Assembly: GCF_022581195.2 (NCBI RefSeq)
Contig: NC_061463.1
Span: forward strand, 1,984,001 to 2,048,000
DNA length: 64,000 bases
Direction of reading: 5' to 3'
Source: Helicoverpa zea
Lineage: Eukaryota; Arthropoda; Insecta; Lepidoptera; Noctuidae
The notes under the pieces were generated by a model that made no database searches, had not been told where the DNA came from, and was given only the letters and a program-made list of their open reading frames with translations. Shown one piece after another: positions 24,963 to 34,454 of this stretch (its first letter is position 1; each line of letters opens with the position of its first letter). The position numbers were made by a program, and so were the translations under genes.

Positions 24963-27749
24963 ATGTGGCGTAACAACCTCGCCATCTCAGCTTATAACCT
25001 TATAGCTGTAACCGAAACATTCTTGGACTCTTCTGTTCTGAACCCTGAACTTGAAAGTGGTGACTGGAATGTTCTGCGCCGTGACAGGCATACGCCGTGT
25101 GGAGGCGTCTTGCTCGCAGCGCGACCACCTATTACGTTACTCAGAAAACAGGAATATGAGACTGACTGTGGTGAGGATCTGTGGGCATCTTTTAGCTGGC
25201 GTGGTCATCCATTTCTCATATGTGTTGTATATATAAAACCTAGTGCCAAAGATGAGGAATATATGCGTTGGTTCTGCAAAGTCGAAAGTTTTATAAACAA
25301 TTTTAAAGGTTCGGTTATTATTATGGGTGATATTAATCTCAATAGTGCATCAACTTGTGTTAAAAATTATTACTGTTATTTTGTGTCTTTCTGTGCTCTT
25401 GTTGATAAGAATGTAATCTTTAATAGCTATGGAGGAATTTTAGATGTCATATTAGTCCGGGATGGATCCCTAGATGCCGTAGTTAGCAGTGTAGATGGAC
25501 TTGTGCCACCTGACGCGTATCATCCTCCGCTTAATGTAGACATTCAAGTCGAATCAGCTCACGGATCAGATGCTATCGAACCGAGCAACATAAATCCAGA
25601 TAAGGACTGGAACTTTAGCAAATGTGACCTCAAACAACTTTACCAATCCCTATCTGAAATCTCTTGGGAATCAGTGTTACAATGTAACAAAGTTGAAGAT
25701 GCTGTTAGCACATTTTATAATAATATCTATAACATTTTTGATGACTGTATGCCCAAAAAACATCGTGCTAAATGTTCTACGAAACGATATCCTGTTTGGT
25801 TCACTTCAGAATTAATAAGTGACATTAAACTTAAACTAAAACTACATGCAAACTGGAAGCGTACAAATAACCCCGACGATTATAAGAGATTTGCAGATCT
25901 CAGGAATACCTTAAAGTGTCGCACAACAGAAGCCTATAGTTTATATATAAAGCGTGTAGAAAATAATATTAAATGCAACCCTCTAGAGTTTTGGCAACAT
26001 GTTAAGAGCTTAAGATCTAAGGGAGGCTTTGAACCAAGTGTTTCCTTTAATGGCGACAGTTTTTCGGGAGCGGCAGCTGCTGAGGCCTTTGCCAACTTTT
26101 TTGCCAGTGTGTTTCTGCCTGACATACCACAGTTAAATGCGGCATGTGTAAATAGTCTCGACAATAGCTCCAACAGTAATTACATTAATGTTTTCAAATT
26201 TACTCTTGATGATGTTCGATATGGTATTAACAAACTAAAACCTAGAAGTTCAATAGGACCTGACAGTATTCCGGCTTTTATATTGAAACATTTCAAAGAA
26301 AATTTTTCTGCTCCTTTATGCCACATCTTTAATTTGTGTCTAAATACGGGAATATATCCACATCACTGGAAAATCTCGCGGGTCACGCCCATACCTAAAA
26401 CTAGTAATAAATCAGCAGTCGAAGGTTATCGACCTATAGCTATATTATCATCTCCTGCAAAGATATTTGAAAATGTTCTACACAAGTTAATATACTCGCA
26501 AGTTGAAAAGCATTTACGTAACAATCAACACGGTTTTAGATGCAAGAGGTCTGTCAATACCAACCTCCAGACAATTACTGAGTACATATCAAAACATCTT
26601 GATAAAAAACGCCAGGTAGACGTGCTTTATTTCGATTTTCGTAAAGCCTTCGACAGAGTCAATAATGACATCTTGCTTTTAAAACTTAGTGCCATTGGCT
26701 TCTGTCCTAATCTACTCCGACTTCTAGCCGACTATCTCCGGGACCGTCAGCAATTTGTAAGGCTTGGTGTCTACGATTCTCACCCCTACCATACGCGTTC
26801 CGGTGTAAGTCAAGGGTCAATACTTGGGCCTCTTCTTTTCCTACTCATGGTCAATGACTTACCATCTGTCCCTAAATTCGCAGAAAGTCTCCTTTACGCG
26901 GACGATCTTAAGCTTTACGGTGCGGTTGACTCTCTTTCGGATTGTGAAGCCATGCAAAGAGATATAAATGCCATACACGAGTGGGCGGTCCAGAATAAAA
27001 TGGAATTCAATTTGTCCAAATGTTGTGTAGTGACTTTTGGTCGAATGCGACATCCAATTTATTTTGAATATACATTAAATGGTACTAAGATAGTAAGATC
27101 AAATAACATGAAAGACTTGGGTGTCACATTTGACCAGAAGCTTACTTTTCACGACCATATTTCAACGGTTGCCAAGGAATCCTTTAAAAGGTTAGGGTTT
27201 GTACTCCGCATTGCTCGTGAATTCAACAATAAACACGTGATAAAGCTTCTGTACAGTGCACTAGTACGAACTAAATTAGAAGCCAGTTCTTCTGTATGGA
27301 ATCCGCATGAAGCCAAATATGCTCTTCTTTTAGAAAAAGTGCAAAAAGCATTTTTGCGGTTTCTCTACAGAAGAACTTTCGGATACTATCCTTACCTTTA
27401 CCCTACCAAGTTCCTTTTGGGATGTTTGGGGTATAACATGTTGGAGGTAAGGCGGGAGTGTGACCAGATAGGAACTATGCTCAAAATTTGTAAAGGTTTG
27501 ACAGATGCACCTGATATCCTTAATGAGCTGATTCGACTATACACGCCGAATAATTATCTCCGCAGCAGAAGGCATCGTCTGTTAGACGTGCCTCCGTGTC
27601 GAACCGCAGCCCGCGCTACGGCTCCCATACCGCGCGTGTTGAATACGATCAACAAACTCGTTGAAGCCAACCCGGACTGCGATATATTCGAAGACGATTT
27701 TGTTCGTATAATGGGCGTATGCCTAAAATTTTGTGAAAACAATTCCTAA
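24963..27749 (+). CDS. CR1-like ORF2: endonuclease and reverse transcriptase
   Basis: This 928-residue frame (from the first ATG) encodes an AP-type endonuclease, then RT. Endonuclease motifs: VTETFLDSS near residue 18, MGDINLN near 120, LDVILV and DAYHPPL near 180. RT motifs: GPDSIPAFILKH, EGYRPIAIL, NNQHGFRCKRS, YFDFRKAFDRV, SGVSQGSILGPLLF and the catalytic LLYADDLKLYG (ADD near 26898-26909). The endonuclease start motif QNVRGL (24930-24947) lies upstream of the first ATG in the same open frame. The real product therefore probably starts earlier, by reinitiation or frameshift from ORF1, whose stop is at 24908-24910. The RT copies element RNA at nicked chromosomal DNA. The ORF is complete with no frameshift. 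The C-terminus has no obvious zinc knuckle. Confidence 0.88.
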   Translation: MWRNNLAISAYNLIAVTETFLDSSVLNPELESGDWNVLRRDRHTPCGGVLLAARPPITLLRKQEYETDCGEDLWASFSWRGHPFLICVVYIKPSAKDEEYMRWFCKVESFINNFKGSVIIMGDINLNSASTCVKNYYCYFVSFCALVDKNVIFNSYGGILDVILVRDGSLDAVVSSVDGLVPPDAYHPPLNVDIQVESAHGSDAIEPSNINPDKDWNFSKCDLKQLYQSLSEISWESVLQCNKVEDAVSTFYNNIYNIFDDCMPKKHRAKCSTKRYPVWFTSELISDIKLKLKLHANWKRTNNPDDYKRFADLRNTLKCRTTEAYSLYIKRVENNIKCNPLEFWQHVKSLRSKGGFEPSVSFNGDSFSGAAAAEAFANFFASVFLPDIPQLNAACVNSLDNSSNSNYINVFKFTLDDVRYGINKLKPRSSIGPDSIPAFILKHFKENFSAPLCHIFNLCLNTGIYPHHWKISRVTPIPKTSNKSAVEGYRPIAILSSPAKIFENVLHKLIYSQVEKHLRNNQHGFRCKRSVNTNLQTITEYISKHLDKKRQVDVLYFDFRKAFDRVNNDILLLKLSAIGFCPNLLRLLADYLRDRQQFVRLGVYDSHPYHTRSGVSQGSILGPLLFLLMVNDLPSVPKFAESLLYADDLKLYGAVDSLSDCEAMQRDINAIHEWAVQNKMEFNLSKCCVVTFGRMRHPIYFEYTLNGTKIVRSNNMKDLGVTFDQKLTFHDHISTVAKESFKRLGFVLRIAREFNNKHVIKLLYSALVRTKLEASSSVWNPHEAKYALLLEKVQKAFLRFLYRRTFGYYPYLYPTKFLLGCLGYNMLEVRRECDQIGTMLKICKGLTDAPDILNELIRLYTPNNYLRSRRHRLLDVPPCRTAARATAPIPRVLNTINKLVEANPDCDIFEDDFVRIMGVCLKFCENNS

Positions 27750-27909
27750 TTTTATTACTTGTTTATTTTTATATGTGTTTTTTTTTTTTTTTTTTTTTTT
27801 TATATTATTTTATACTTTTGTTGTATTTAACAATATTTTTAAGCTTTTATTTTAAATTTAATTTTAAGTTTACGATTTATGTAATTGGCTGTTAAAGCCG
27901 TGTAAGTCG

Positions 27910-27940
27910 AATAAATAAATAAATAAATAAATAAATAAAT
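27910..27940 (+). repeat. (AAAT)n tail of the CR1-like element
   Basis: About seven AAAT units directly follow GTGTAAGTCG. Short tandem tails instead of poly(A) are usual in CR1/Jockey-group elements. A separate T-tract at 27778-27801 lies inside the 3' UTR. Confidence 0.8.
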
Positions 27941-30394
27941 GTCAAAACCTCATTATATTTGAGGAAATGCCCTTTCCGTGTTTGACTCAAAGGGGCAATA
28001 ACTATTGCCTCGAATAATTGCCCGCTATCAAAAATACCGTACGGGCACTTATTCCACTTATTTCCTTAATTTTAACTTACAAAAAGTGTCGATTAAGCAA
28101 TTTAACATTCAATTATGCTGATTTTAGTAATAATAATAAACGGTTCGTAATTTTCATGTCAGGTGTCAGACATTTGTGGTTCATTCAGATTGGTTTCGTG
28201 AGAACTGTTGTAAACATGAAAGCTTTGTTGATGTTCTATTAATATGTTTTATTTTAATACTAAAAAATAACTTATATCAGTAAACTGCTGAACCAATTTG
28301 AAAAATTCTTTCGCTGTTGTGAAGCTATGTACCTACTATCTGCGGATGGCATAAAGGCTTACTTTGTCGGGGTCCGGGAAGAACTTGACAAACACTTCTC
28401 AATATTAGAACCATTTTATTTCCCCACAGTAAAATAATAGCACACAGGAAAGAACATTTTCATTACATCCAAGCATTTTCAGACAGTTTCGTGAACTTAA
28501 TCTTCACTAGCTGGTCAGTGCCCTCTCTGACATAATCTCCTAATCGTCACTTTAAACCCACCGGTAGTGAAACGTCGACAACTGTCAAAAATTCACGACT
28601 ATGAATAGAGCTCCTTTCCATTCTCAGAAACGAACACACACCCATCTATTCATAGTCTGGACCACCGACATGGAAACTTTTTGCAGCGCTGCACTCCAAA
28701 AAGTTTGGACTCCAATTAATAAAGTGACGTCATTTAATTGAAACTTACTGTATTTTAACGAATCGTTTTCGTCTAATATTTAACTGTAACACATAACTAG
28801 TCAATTTGACAGATTGTCTACGAACGCCCCGAGCTAAACGTGAGCTTACACACGTGGATTTACCGAAATTCTTTATGCGATCTTAGTAACCCTTATTCTA
28901 TACGCATAGGAACTATTTTTGTTTGACTCGAACGCAGATGTAACTTTGTCCATTTATCAAACAGCCAGGATTCATAGGTCCCTATTGCAGAGTACTTTTT
29001 GAGTGGACAGGGGTCAAGATAAAATGGAACAAGATAGTAAGTGATAATATACGCCCATCCCTAAATCGGCGTTTGGGCTTAATCACGTTGGTTTTGTTTT
29101 ACGATCGGTCGTGAACTGTTGCGATTAATCGCGTCGTGAATGGGACAGGGGGATACATGCGACTTGGTGAATGTGCTTGCATTGTCACTGTGAGGACTAT
29201 CTTTATGATTGGAAACAGGCATAGTCCTAAAGTGATAAATGTGGCAAATATGTTGTGCGATACTAGGATTGCCGTCAGTTCTACCTGAGTCCTTAATTAT
29301 TTTCAAAAATCACTTATTCTTTTCTTCCCCACTTACGTTATATAAGAAACTTTTATGAAAACTTTCAGATCAAGCTTCACCGGCACATTTATTTATTCCT
29401 TTATGTCAGGGTTTAGTTTTTAGTTTCTATTTATTCCTTTAATTATTGGGGGTTACTTTATTTATACATGCTTAGAAGTACCTACAACTAAAACCGACTT
29501 TCGAAACTTATACCAAACTATCAGAAGACCCAAGAGCTATTGCAAGACTCCATCACAGCATCAGTACATTAAACACTAACAGCTTATGAAACTTAGATAC
29601 AAAATTATCGACACTAGCTGTCGATGTCGAAAAAGAAACGCTTTGTGCTCGACTGGTTCGAATTGATCGAGGTGTCAAGACAACCTAGTTAGTGTATAAT
29701 GTGGGTAAAGAAGGTGAACTAGGAATACGCATTTTATATAATTCTTAGTGTTTCGTACATGCTTCGCATAACTCTTTTGTCCAAATTGGTCAAAGTCAAA
29801 AAAGTGGATGGCTTTGGTCATCATTAGAATTTTTATTCCTAAAAAGAAAACTCTTGAAAAGTCTGATCCTCGAATAAGTGGGTCCTAATGCAAAAACTGG
29901 TAATTCAGACTGGAGGCGAGCCCAACATAGTTTGGAAAAGGCTGGGCCGAATGTAATCCTACATTTTATTTTGGCAAGAGAGTCAGGAAAAGAAAGATAT
30001 TTAATTTATATACAGCCATAGTAAATCACCCAAAATTATCATGTTCTAAACCCACATTTTCAAGTTAAACTTCTGCCCAGTTCTACGATTGAAATCCAGC
30101 TCATTATCAGTTCATAGTTCGATGGTTAATAATTGCGATAGTTTACCACACCTAACGAGGTAATGACGGCCTGAGAAACTCGTTGTGACTACATCACTCT
30201 TGGGGAAAGCCTGTTGCAAACTGGTAGGAGGTTGGTGTTTAGTACGAATTAAATTGAGCCAAAAAGTTGCTGGTAGATTGAAACTTAGTAGTAAGTTAGA
30301 CGTTAGGGAATGATTAAACATTGTCAAATACTGGTAATGCTGCAATTGAATCCAAGATTATAGACTAGAAAAATAACTACTTCTTTCCTTCTTC
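27941..30394. other. Spacer, no gene recognised
   Basis: The region 28260-28380 weakly resembles decayed copies of the common dispersed repeats (AACCAATTTGAAAAATTCTT). Otherwise no feature is supported except the inverted repeat at 28597-28657. Confidence 0.4.
28597..28657. repeat. Exact 13-bp inverted repeat
   Basis: GACTATGAATAGA (28597-28609) and TCTATTCATAGTC (28645-28657) are exact reverse complements separated by 35 nt. They could be remnants of a MITE terminus pair or a factor-binding dyad. Confidence 0.45.
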
Positions 30395-30455
30395 TTATCA
30401 TCCTCCGACTCCGAGCCTTTTTCCCAACTATGTTGAGGTCGGCTTTTTTCCTTCT
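30395..30455 (-). repeat. Decayed LINE-associated dispersed repeat
   Basis: CCGACTCCGAGCCTTTTTCC followed by CAACTATGTTGAGGTCGGCT is a short version of a very common lepidopteran repeat. Coding capacity is absent, and the orientation is assumed from related sequences. Confidence 0.4.
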
Positions 30456-31214
30456 TCTCTGCTTTTGATATTCCGTAGTTTAACTTTTATCTTCAATCCT
30501 GTCCATTATTATCCACGATTTCAATCTTCATTTTATTTTCCAGATACCTAAAAATTTCCCTTCCGTTTCGTCACCAAAACTAGGTTCAACTGTCCAACTA
30601 TAAATACCGAGTCACGGGCTGGTCCACTGACCGTAGTCCGTCAAAAGTGCGTGAGTGAACTATGGAAAGTAGCAACGTATTCACGATTCTTGCCAATTGG
30701 CACCAGCTCGCCTATTTCTAGGAAACGGCAGTGACGTCACATTTATTGCCTAGTTAGGTGATAATGCTGAAAGTATGCCTAGGAGTTGTGTATATGATGT
30801 GTTGTTTGAAAATGAATTGTATTGTGACTGCTGTTGGGTTGATTTCTGAATGGATGTGTCAGAATTTAAGGAACTGCTTAAATGTACTTTAGGCATAAAT
30901 ACAAATGTTAAACTTTAATTAATAAAGGTTAGGTAATAACAAAAATAAACACAAAAGAACATAAAAGGAAATCGACTTATCAATGTTTCTAAACCCAAAA
31001 CCATTCGTCATTATCCTCAAATAACCGCCAAACCGAACCTGTATGAAGTTTTCCTGTTTATTATCAATATATGAATGAATGACAAGGACTAAACAACGTT
31101 ATTTTAAAAATGACTCATTATAATAACACAACATCTCACAACTCTCTCATATATAGGTTTAATAATTTACTTCAGGTCACAGAAGACTATTGAAAAGCTG
31201 GAAATATTTAGAGG

Positions 31215-31322
31215 CCACAAGCATTTGCGCAGACACAGGTGCTCTCTATATTCCCTCACTCTCATAGTCCAATAGGATGGAATCAGAGAAATCAGGCCCA
31301 GGATCGAAAGCATAACGATCTT
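31215..31322 (-). mobile_element. SINE fragment, internal part
   Basis: GCATTTGCGCAGACACAGGT, GCTCTCTATATTCCCTCACT and CTCATAGTCCAATAGGATGG match the complete SINE at 63568-63980 in the same (minus) orientation. The tRNA-like head and the tail are missing. Confidence 0.6.
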
Positions 31323-31477
31323 TGTATGAGAAACGATCTTTTCCGGATTTCAATAACGGATCCAATTAAATAATTTACATAAATCTATATGAAGCTAATG
31401 TAAAAATTAAACCTTCAATCGCAAATGGACAGATCGGTTATTAAAATCTTGAATTTACAACTTAACCTTGCAAGTAC

Positions 31478-31490
31478 GTTGCTAAGCAAC
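31478..31490. promoter_or_regulatory. X-box-like palindrome (second site)
   Basis: GTTGCTAAGCAAC consists of half-sites GTTGCT and AGCAAC with a one-base spacer and fits the RFX X-box consensus. It lies just upstream of a non-repetitive block (31540-31630) rich in TTAATCACC and TTAATTA cores. The regulatory role is inferred from the motif alone. Confidence 0.4.
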
Positions 31491-33900
31491 GCATTCCTCA
31501 ATAACATAAATACAGATAAACAATAACAGAGCATAATTCACCGCGTGTCATTGACCCGGCTACAATTAATCACCACGGCACTTAATCACCGGCCGTTGTG
31601 TTAATTATTCAATATATCACAAGTAAAAACTCAATTTGAGAGCGGTGGAGATCGTTTATCAAAATATTTTGTTACGCCCTTTCTGGTTATCGATTGAATT
31701 GTATGGTTACGCATGTATGAATAGATTTTTTTACTTTTTTATTCTTTGCTTTTTAGTCTGTATTGAATCTGATTCAAGAATCAGTGAAATCAATCAATGG
31801 TTCTAAGAAATGAAATAGTTTTTACAAGTAAAATGTTTTTTGCATGTCAATGTATTTTCACAACGCTGGAGTCACCATTTCGTTACTGACTATCCCTGAA
31901 TGGAAAACTTTTTTAGTGTCAAATAGAGTGAATTTGGTATTCTCTGGTTTCCGAATACATTTACAAAAACCAAAATATACTTCTGAGCAGGCTCTGTTTG
32001 CCAAATGATGCAAAAAATTGATATGCCCCGACCTAGAAATAGAATGGCGACAACCCCGCTAATATGTAGCCTTTATGTATGCAAATGAATGTTTCACGAT
32101 ACACGATAATTACAGCTTTACATATAGATAGTTGGACCCATAGTTTCTACGCACGACATGATGGTGAAATTACTAACTTTAATATTAGGAGGCCCACAAG
32201 GCATATAAATAACGGTTGCAAATTGAAATTGACCTCTTTTGATTTGAAGTTCACTACTTAGAATAAGATACCCTATATAATAAGACTATTTTCATTATGA
32301 ACCTTCTAAAAGATTAGACATTCTAGGTCTAGCGGTAGAAGTATAAAAATACAAGCAAAAAAGTGAAGGAGTGACCACCGCACACTACAGACGAGGATGT
32401 TGGCCGACAGGGCACGATAGCTGGATGACAGTGTCTTCTGAAAGTAATCATGAATCCTATCAAAATGTTTAGGCCGTCTGGTATCGGCCGGAGCGTTGTA
32501 GGTCGTACTACCATTCATCTTCATGAAGATGCAGAAGCCCAATCAAACTATCGCCCGTCTAAAAGTTTGCAAGACTTTTAGACATTACAAAAACTTCGGT
32601 CACGTAAGATAAAAGACAAATTAAAACCCATAGTGATCTCAACACCCATAGAAAGAGGCCTGGGTTCAAACATCGCCATTAACTTTTTTTGGCGAATCTA
32701 AAGTTAGTTTTGGCTCCAACACGAGACGTGATCACGAGAATAGAAAAAGTTTAATTCTGGGTTTATGACTAATGTTCGACGTAACTGGGACTTTGAAAAC
32801 TAAATCTGTATTGCATAAGCAGTACCTAGGCAATAGAGTCTGTTTTGACACTATGTCGTTCTTGAACAAACGCAAAAATTGAGTACTTCTGATTTCGCCT
32901 TAGATTTTTGAAAGCTTGAAGCTTTTTATTCGAAGCCTCATCGAAAACCGACTAAATGATTCTCGGTTATTCAATCAATTGACAGGACCTGTCATTTATA
33001 AAAAAAGAGAGGAGAAATCAATATAAGATATAGTTTTAGGAGGCTTTCAGACTGAATAATGAAAATTCTCCAGTAACCAACAATTATCTATGCACCAATA
33101 GACCAAGAACTGCCTAAGACACTAAGCTAATATTTCCGCTATCATCAAAACAACACTTTTGTCAGACAAAAAAACAATACAAATACCCAAACACTTGGAA
33201 AGTGTCATCATCTATTTCGACAGAAGTATTGGCTTTCACCGCAGTTTAAAACGAGAGAAGCCGGCGACTTTTCTAGTTTCCAACGTCGGGTCAATGACCT
33301 GGAAATGGAAAAAGAACTATTTGGCATCCGTTTGGGAAGATGTTACGTGACGTTTCTTTCATGTTGCGTTTTAAGGGTCCGCGGGAAAACCGTGGCTAAG
33401 AAATTGACATCAGCTGTAAAAATCAGCTGGAACATTTGTTGTGAATTATTTATGGGTGGTCTTTGAGCTATTTGTGCAGGTTTAGTGGGCACGGGTGGTC
33501 TTTTCAAAGCTGTTTGGAAAGATTTTTCTAATGTCCTTATTACTTTAGTTAATGATTGAGAAGTGGCATACTCTCTACGCCATATTGTACAAAAAAAATG
33601 CAGTGTATTGAAAATTCAAGTTCAAAACATCGAATGTAAGTAGAAAACTGAAACTGACCTTTTTATGGCTATGTAAATAAATGAGTTTGTACTATTTTTA
33701 TGCCATAGAGCTCATCAAATCTACAGAACCCACGAAACAATGACCACATCACACATATCTATTTATATTTACGCACAAACTGAATGTGATATTTGAGAAT
33801 GTTGCCAGCCTGATTGATCGTAGACATTTTGAAATAAAATATTCTTAATATACACACTATTTTATGAATGAAATCTAGCAACTATTTAGTTTTTACCTAA
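31491..33900. other. Spacer, no gene recognised
   Basis: No exon was found. A dispersed repeat at 32385-32575 is listed separately. The TTTTACCTAA immediately before 33901 is the left flank of the R1-clade insertion. Confidence 0.4.
32385..32575 (+). repeat. Dispersed repeat with CTATCGSCCGWCTAAAAGTTTGCA
   Basis: CCATTCATCTTCATGAAGAT, AGCCCAATCAAACTATCGCC and GTCTAAAAGTTTGCA match 54281-54400 in order and orientation. It is non-coding and probably an old MITE or SINE. The short minus-strand frames over it are artefacts of the repeat. Confidence 0.5.
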
Positions 33901-33913
33901 GGCTAGAAACGTG

Positions 33914-34040
33914 CCCCACCGAGGGGGTCCCCACGTTGTCGTCGTGGTGGGGCTTGCGTGCCTCAATGATCCTGAAGCTCTGCCGGTAGAGATACTCATG
34001 CCGGAAAGGTTCAGGGGAGAGGCCAGACAAAGAGGGACCC
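33914..34040 (+). ncRNA. Candidate HDV-like self-cleaving ribozyme at the LINE 5' end
   Basis: The first 127 nt of the element, starting exactly after the target-site duplication, can form the nested double-pseudoknot order of HDV-like ribozymes. P1 is CCCCACC (33914-33920) with GGTGGGG (33946-33952). P2 is GGGTCCC (33925-33931) with GGGACCC (34034-34040). P3 is ACG (33933-33935) with CGT (33943-33945) around a 7-nt L3. P4 starts GCCTC (33960-33964) with GAGGC (34019-34023) and contains CCTGAA/TTCAGG. J4/2 (34024-34033) holds a C followed by AAA (34028-34031), a candidate for the catalytic C. Such ribozymes at 5' ends are known for R2 and several other LINEs, where they release the element RNA from a host transcript. 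Activity is inferred. Confidence 0.65.
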
Positions 34041-34132
34041 AGGGAGGGGCCGCTCCTGACCAGTCGACGCTAGTGGACATGGCAAGGATGCGGCCATACC
34101 CGCGGAGGTGCAGGCGCACTAAAGCGGCGGTC

Positions 34133-34161
34133 GTTTGCTCTTCGTACAACGAAGAGCAAAC
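34133..34161 (+). other. Perfect 13-bp hairpin in R1-clade 5' UTR
   Basis: GTTTGCTCTTCGT (34133-34145), loop ACA, then ACGAAGAGCAAAC (34149-34161). It would form a very stable RNA stem between the ribozyme-like domain and ORF1. The function is unknown. A 5' UTR structure affecting translation start or packaging is possible. Confidence 0.6.
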
Positions 34162-34454
34162 CTTTCGGCGGGTTTGCTGAGCCGGGTTGGCCGGACAGCA
34201 GACGGAGGCATGTATAATGCCGCCGCCGAGGGCTTGGCTTAATCGCCCGGCCCAGAGGAAGGACACCTCATGATAAAAAACCACCCAATCCCAAGTTTCG
34301 GGAGCGCGGCGAGGGGATGAATGGCCGTGGGGGACACGGTCGTTAGCGCTCCCCCCTGTTGGGGCCAGCCGCCCCCAACAGTATGTAGGCTTGCCCCGGT
34401 ATGAGGCCACTGCCGGGGTCGACGTTTAGTTGCTCTCATTCTCGTGGGACGTAC

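Larger units (their letters stand above)
23148..27940 (+). mobile_element. CR1-like non-LTR retrotransposon, both ORFs open
   Basis: This element contains a 5' UTR, ORF1 (23735-24910), ORF2 (frame open from before 24909 to 27749), a T-rich 3' UTR and an (AAAT)n tail at 27910-27940. The tail plus the PHD-type ORF1 and the RT motifs place it near the CR1/Jockey group. The 5' boundary is inferred: at 23148 the composition switches abruptly to GC-rich, and AATGTCA precedes it (23141-23147) and also follows the tail (27938-27944). That weak duplication overlaps the tail repeat. Neither ORF has a stop or frameshift, so the copy may be recent and competent. Confidence 0.75.

Noticed and set aside
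33901..33913. Telomeric (TTAGG) or 28S rDNA target for the R1-clade element
   Set aside because: Neither flank contains TTAGG arrays nor the known R1 rDNA target sequence.
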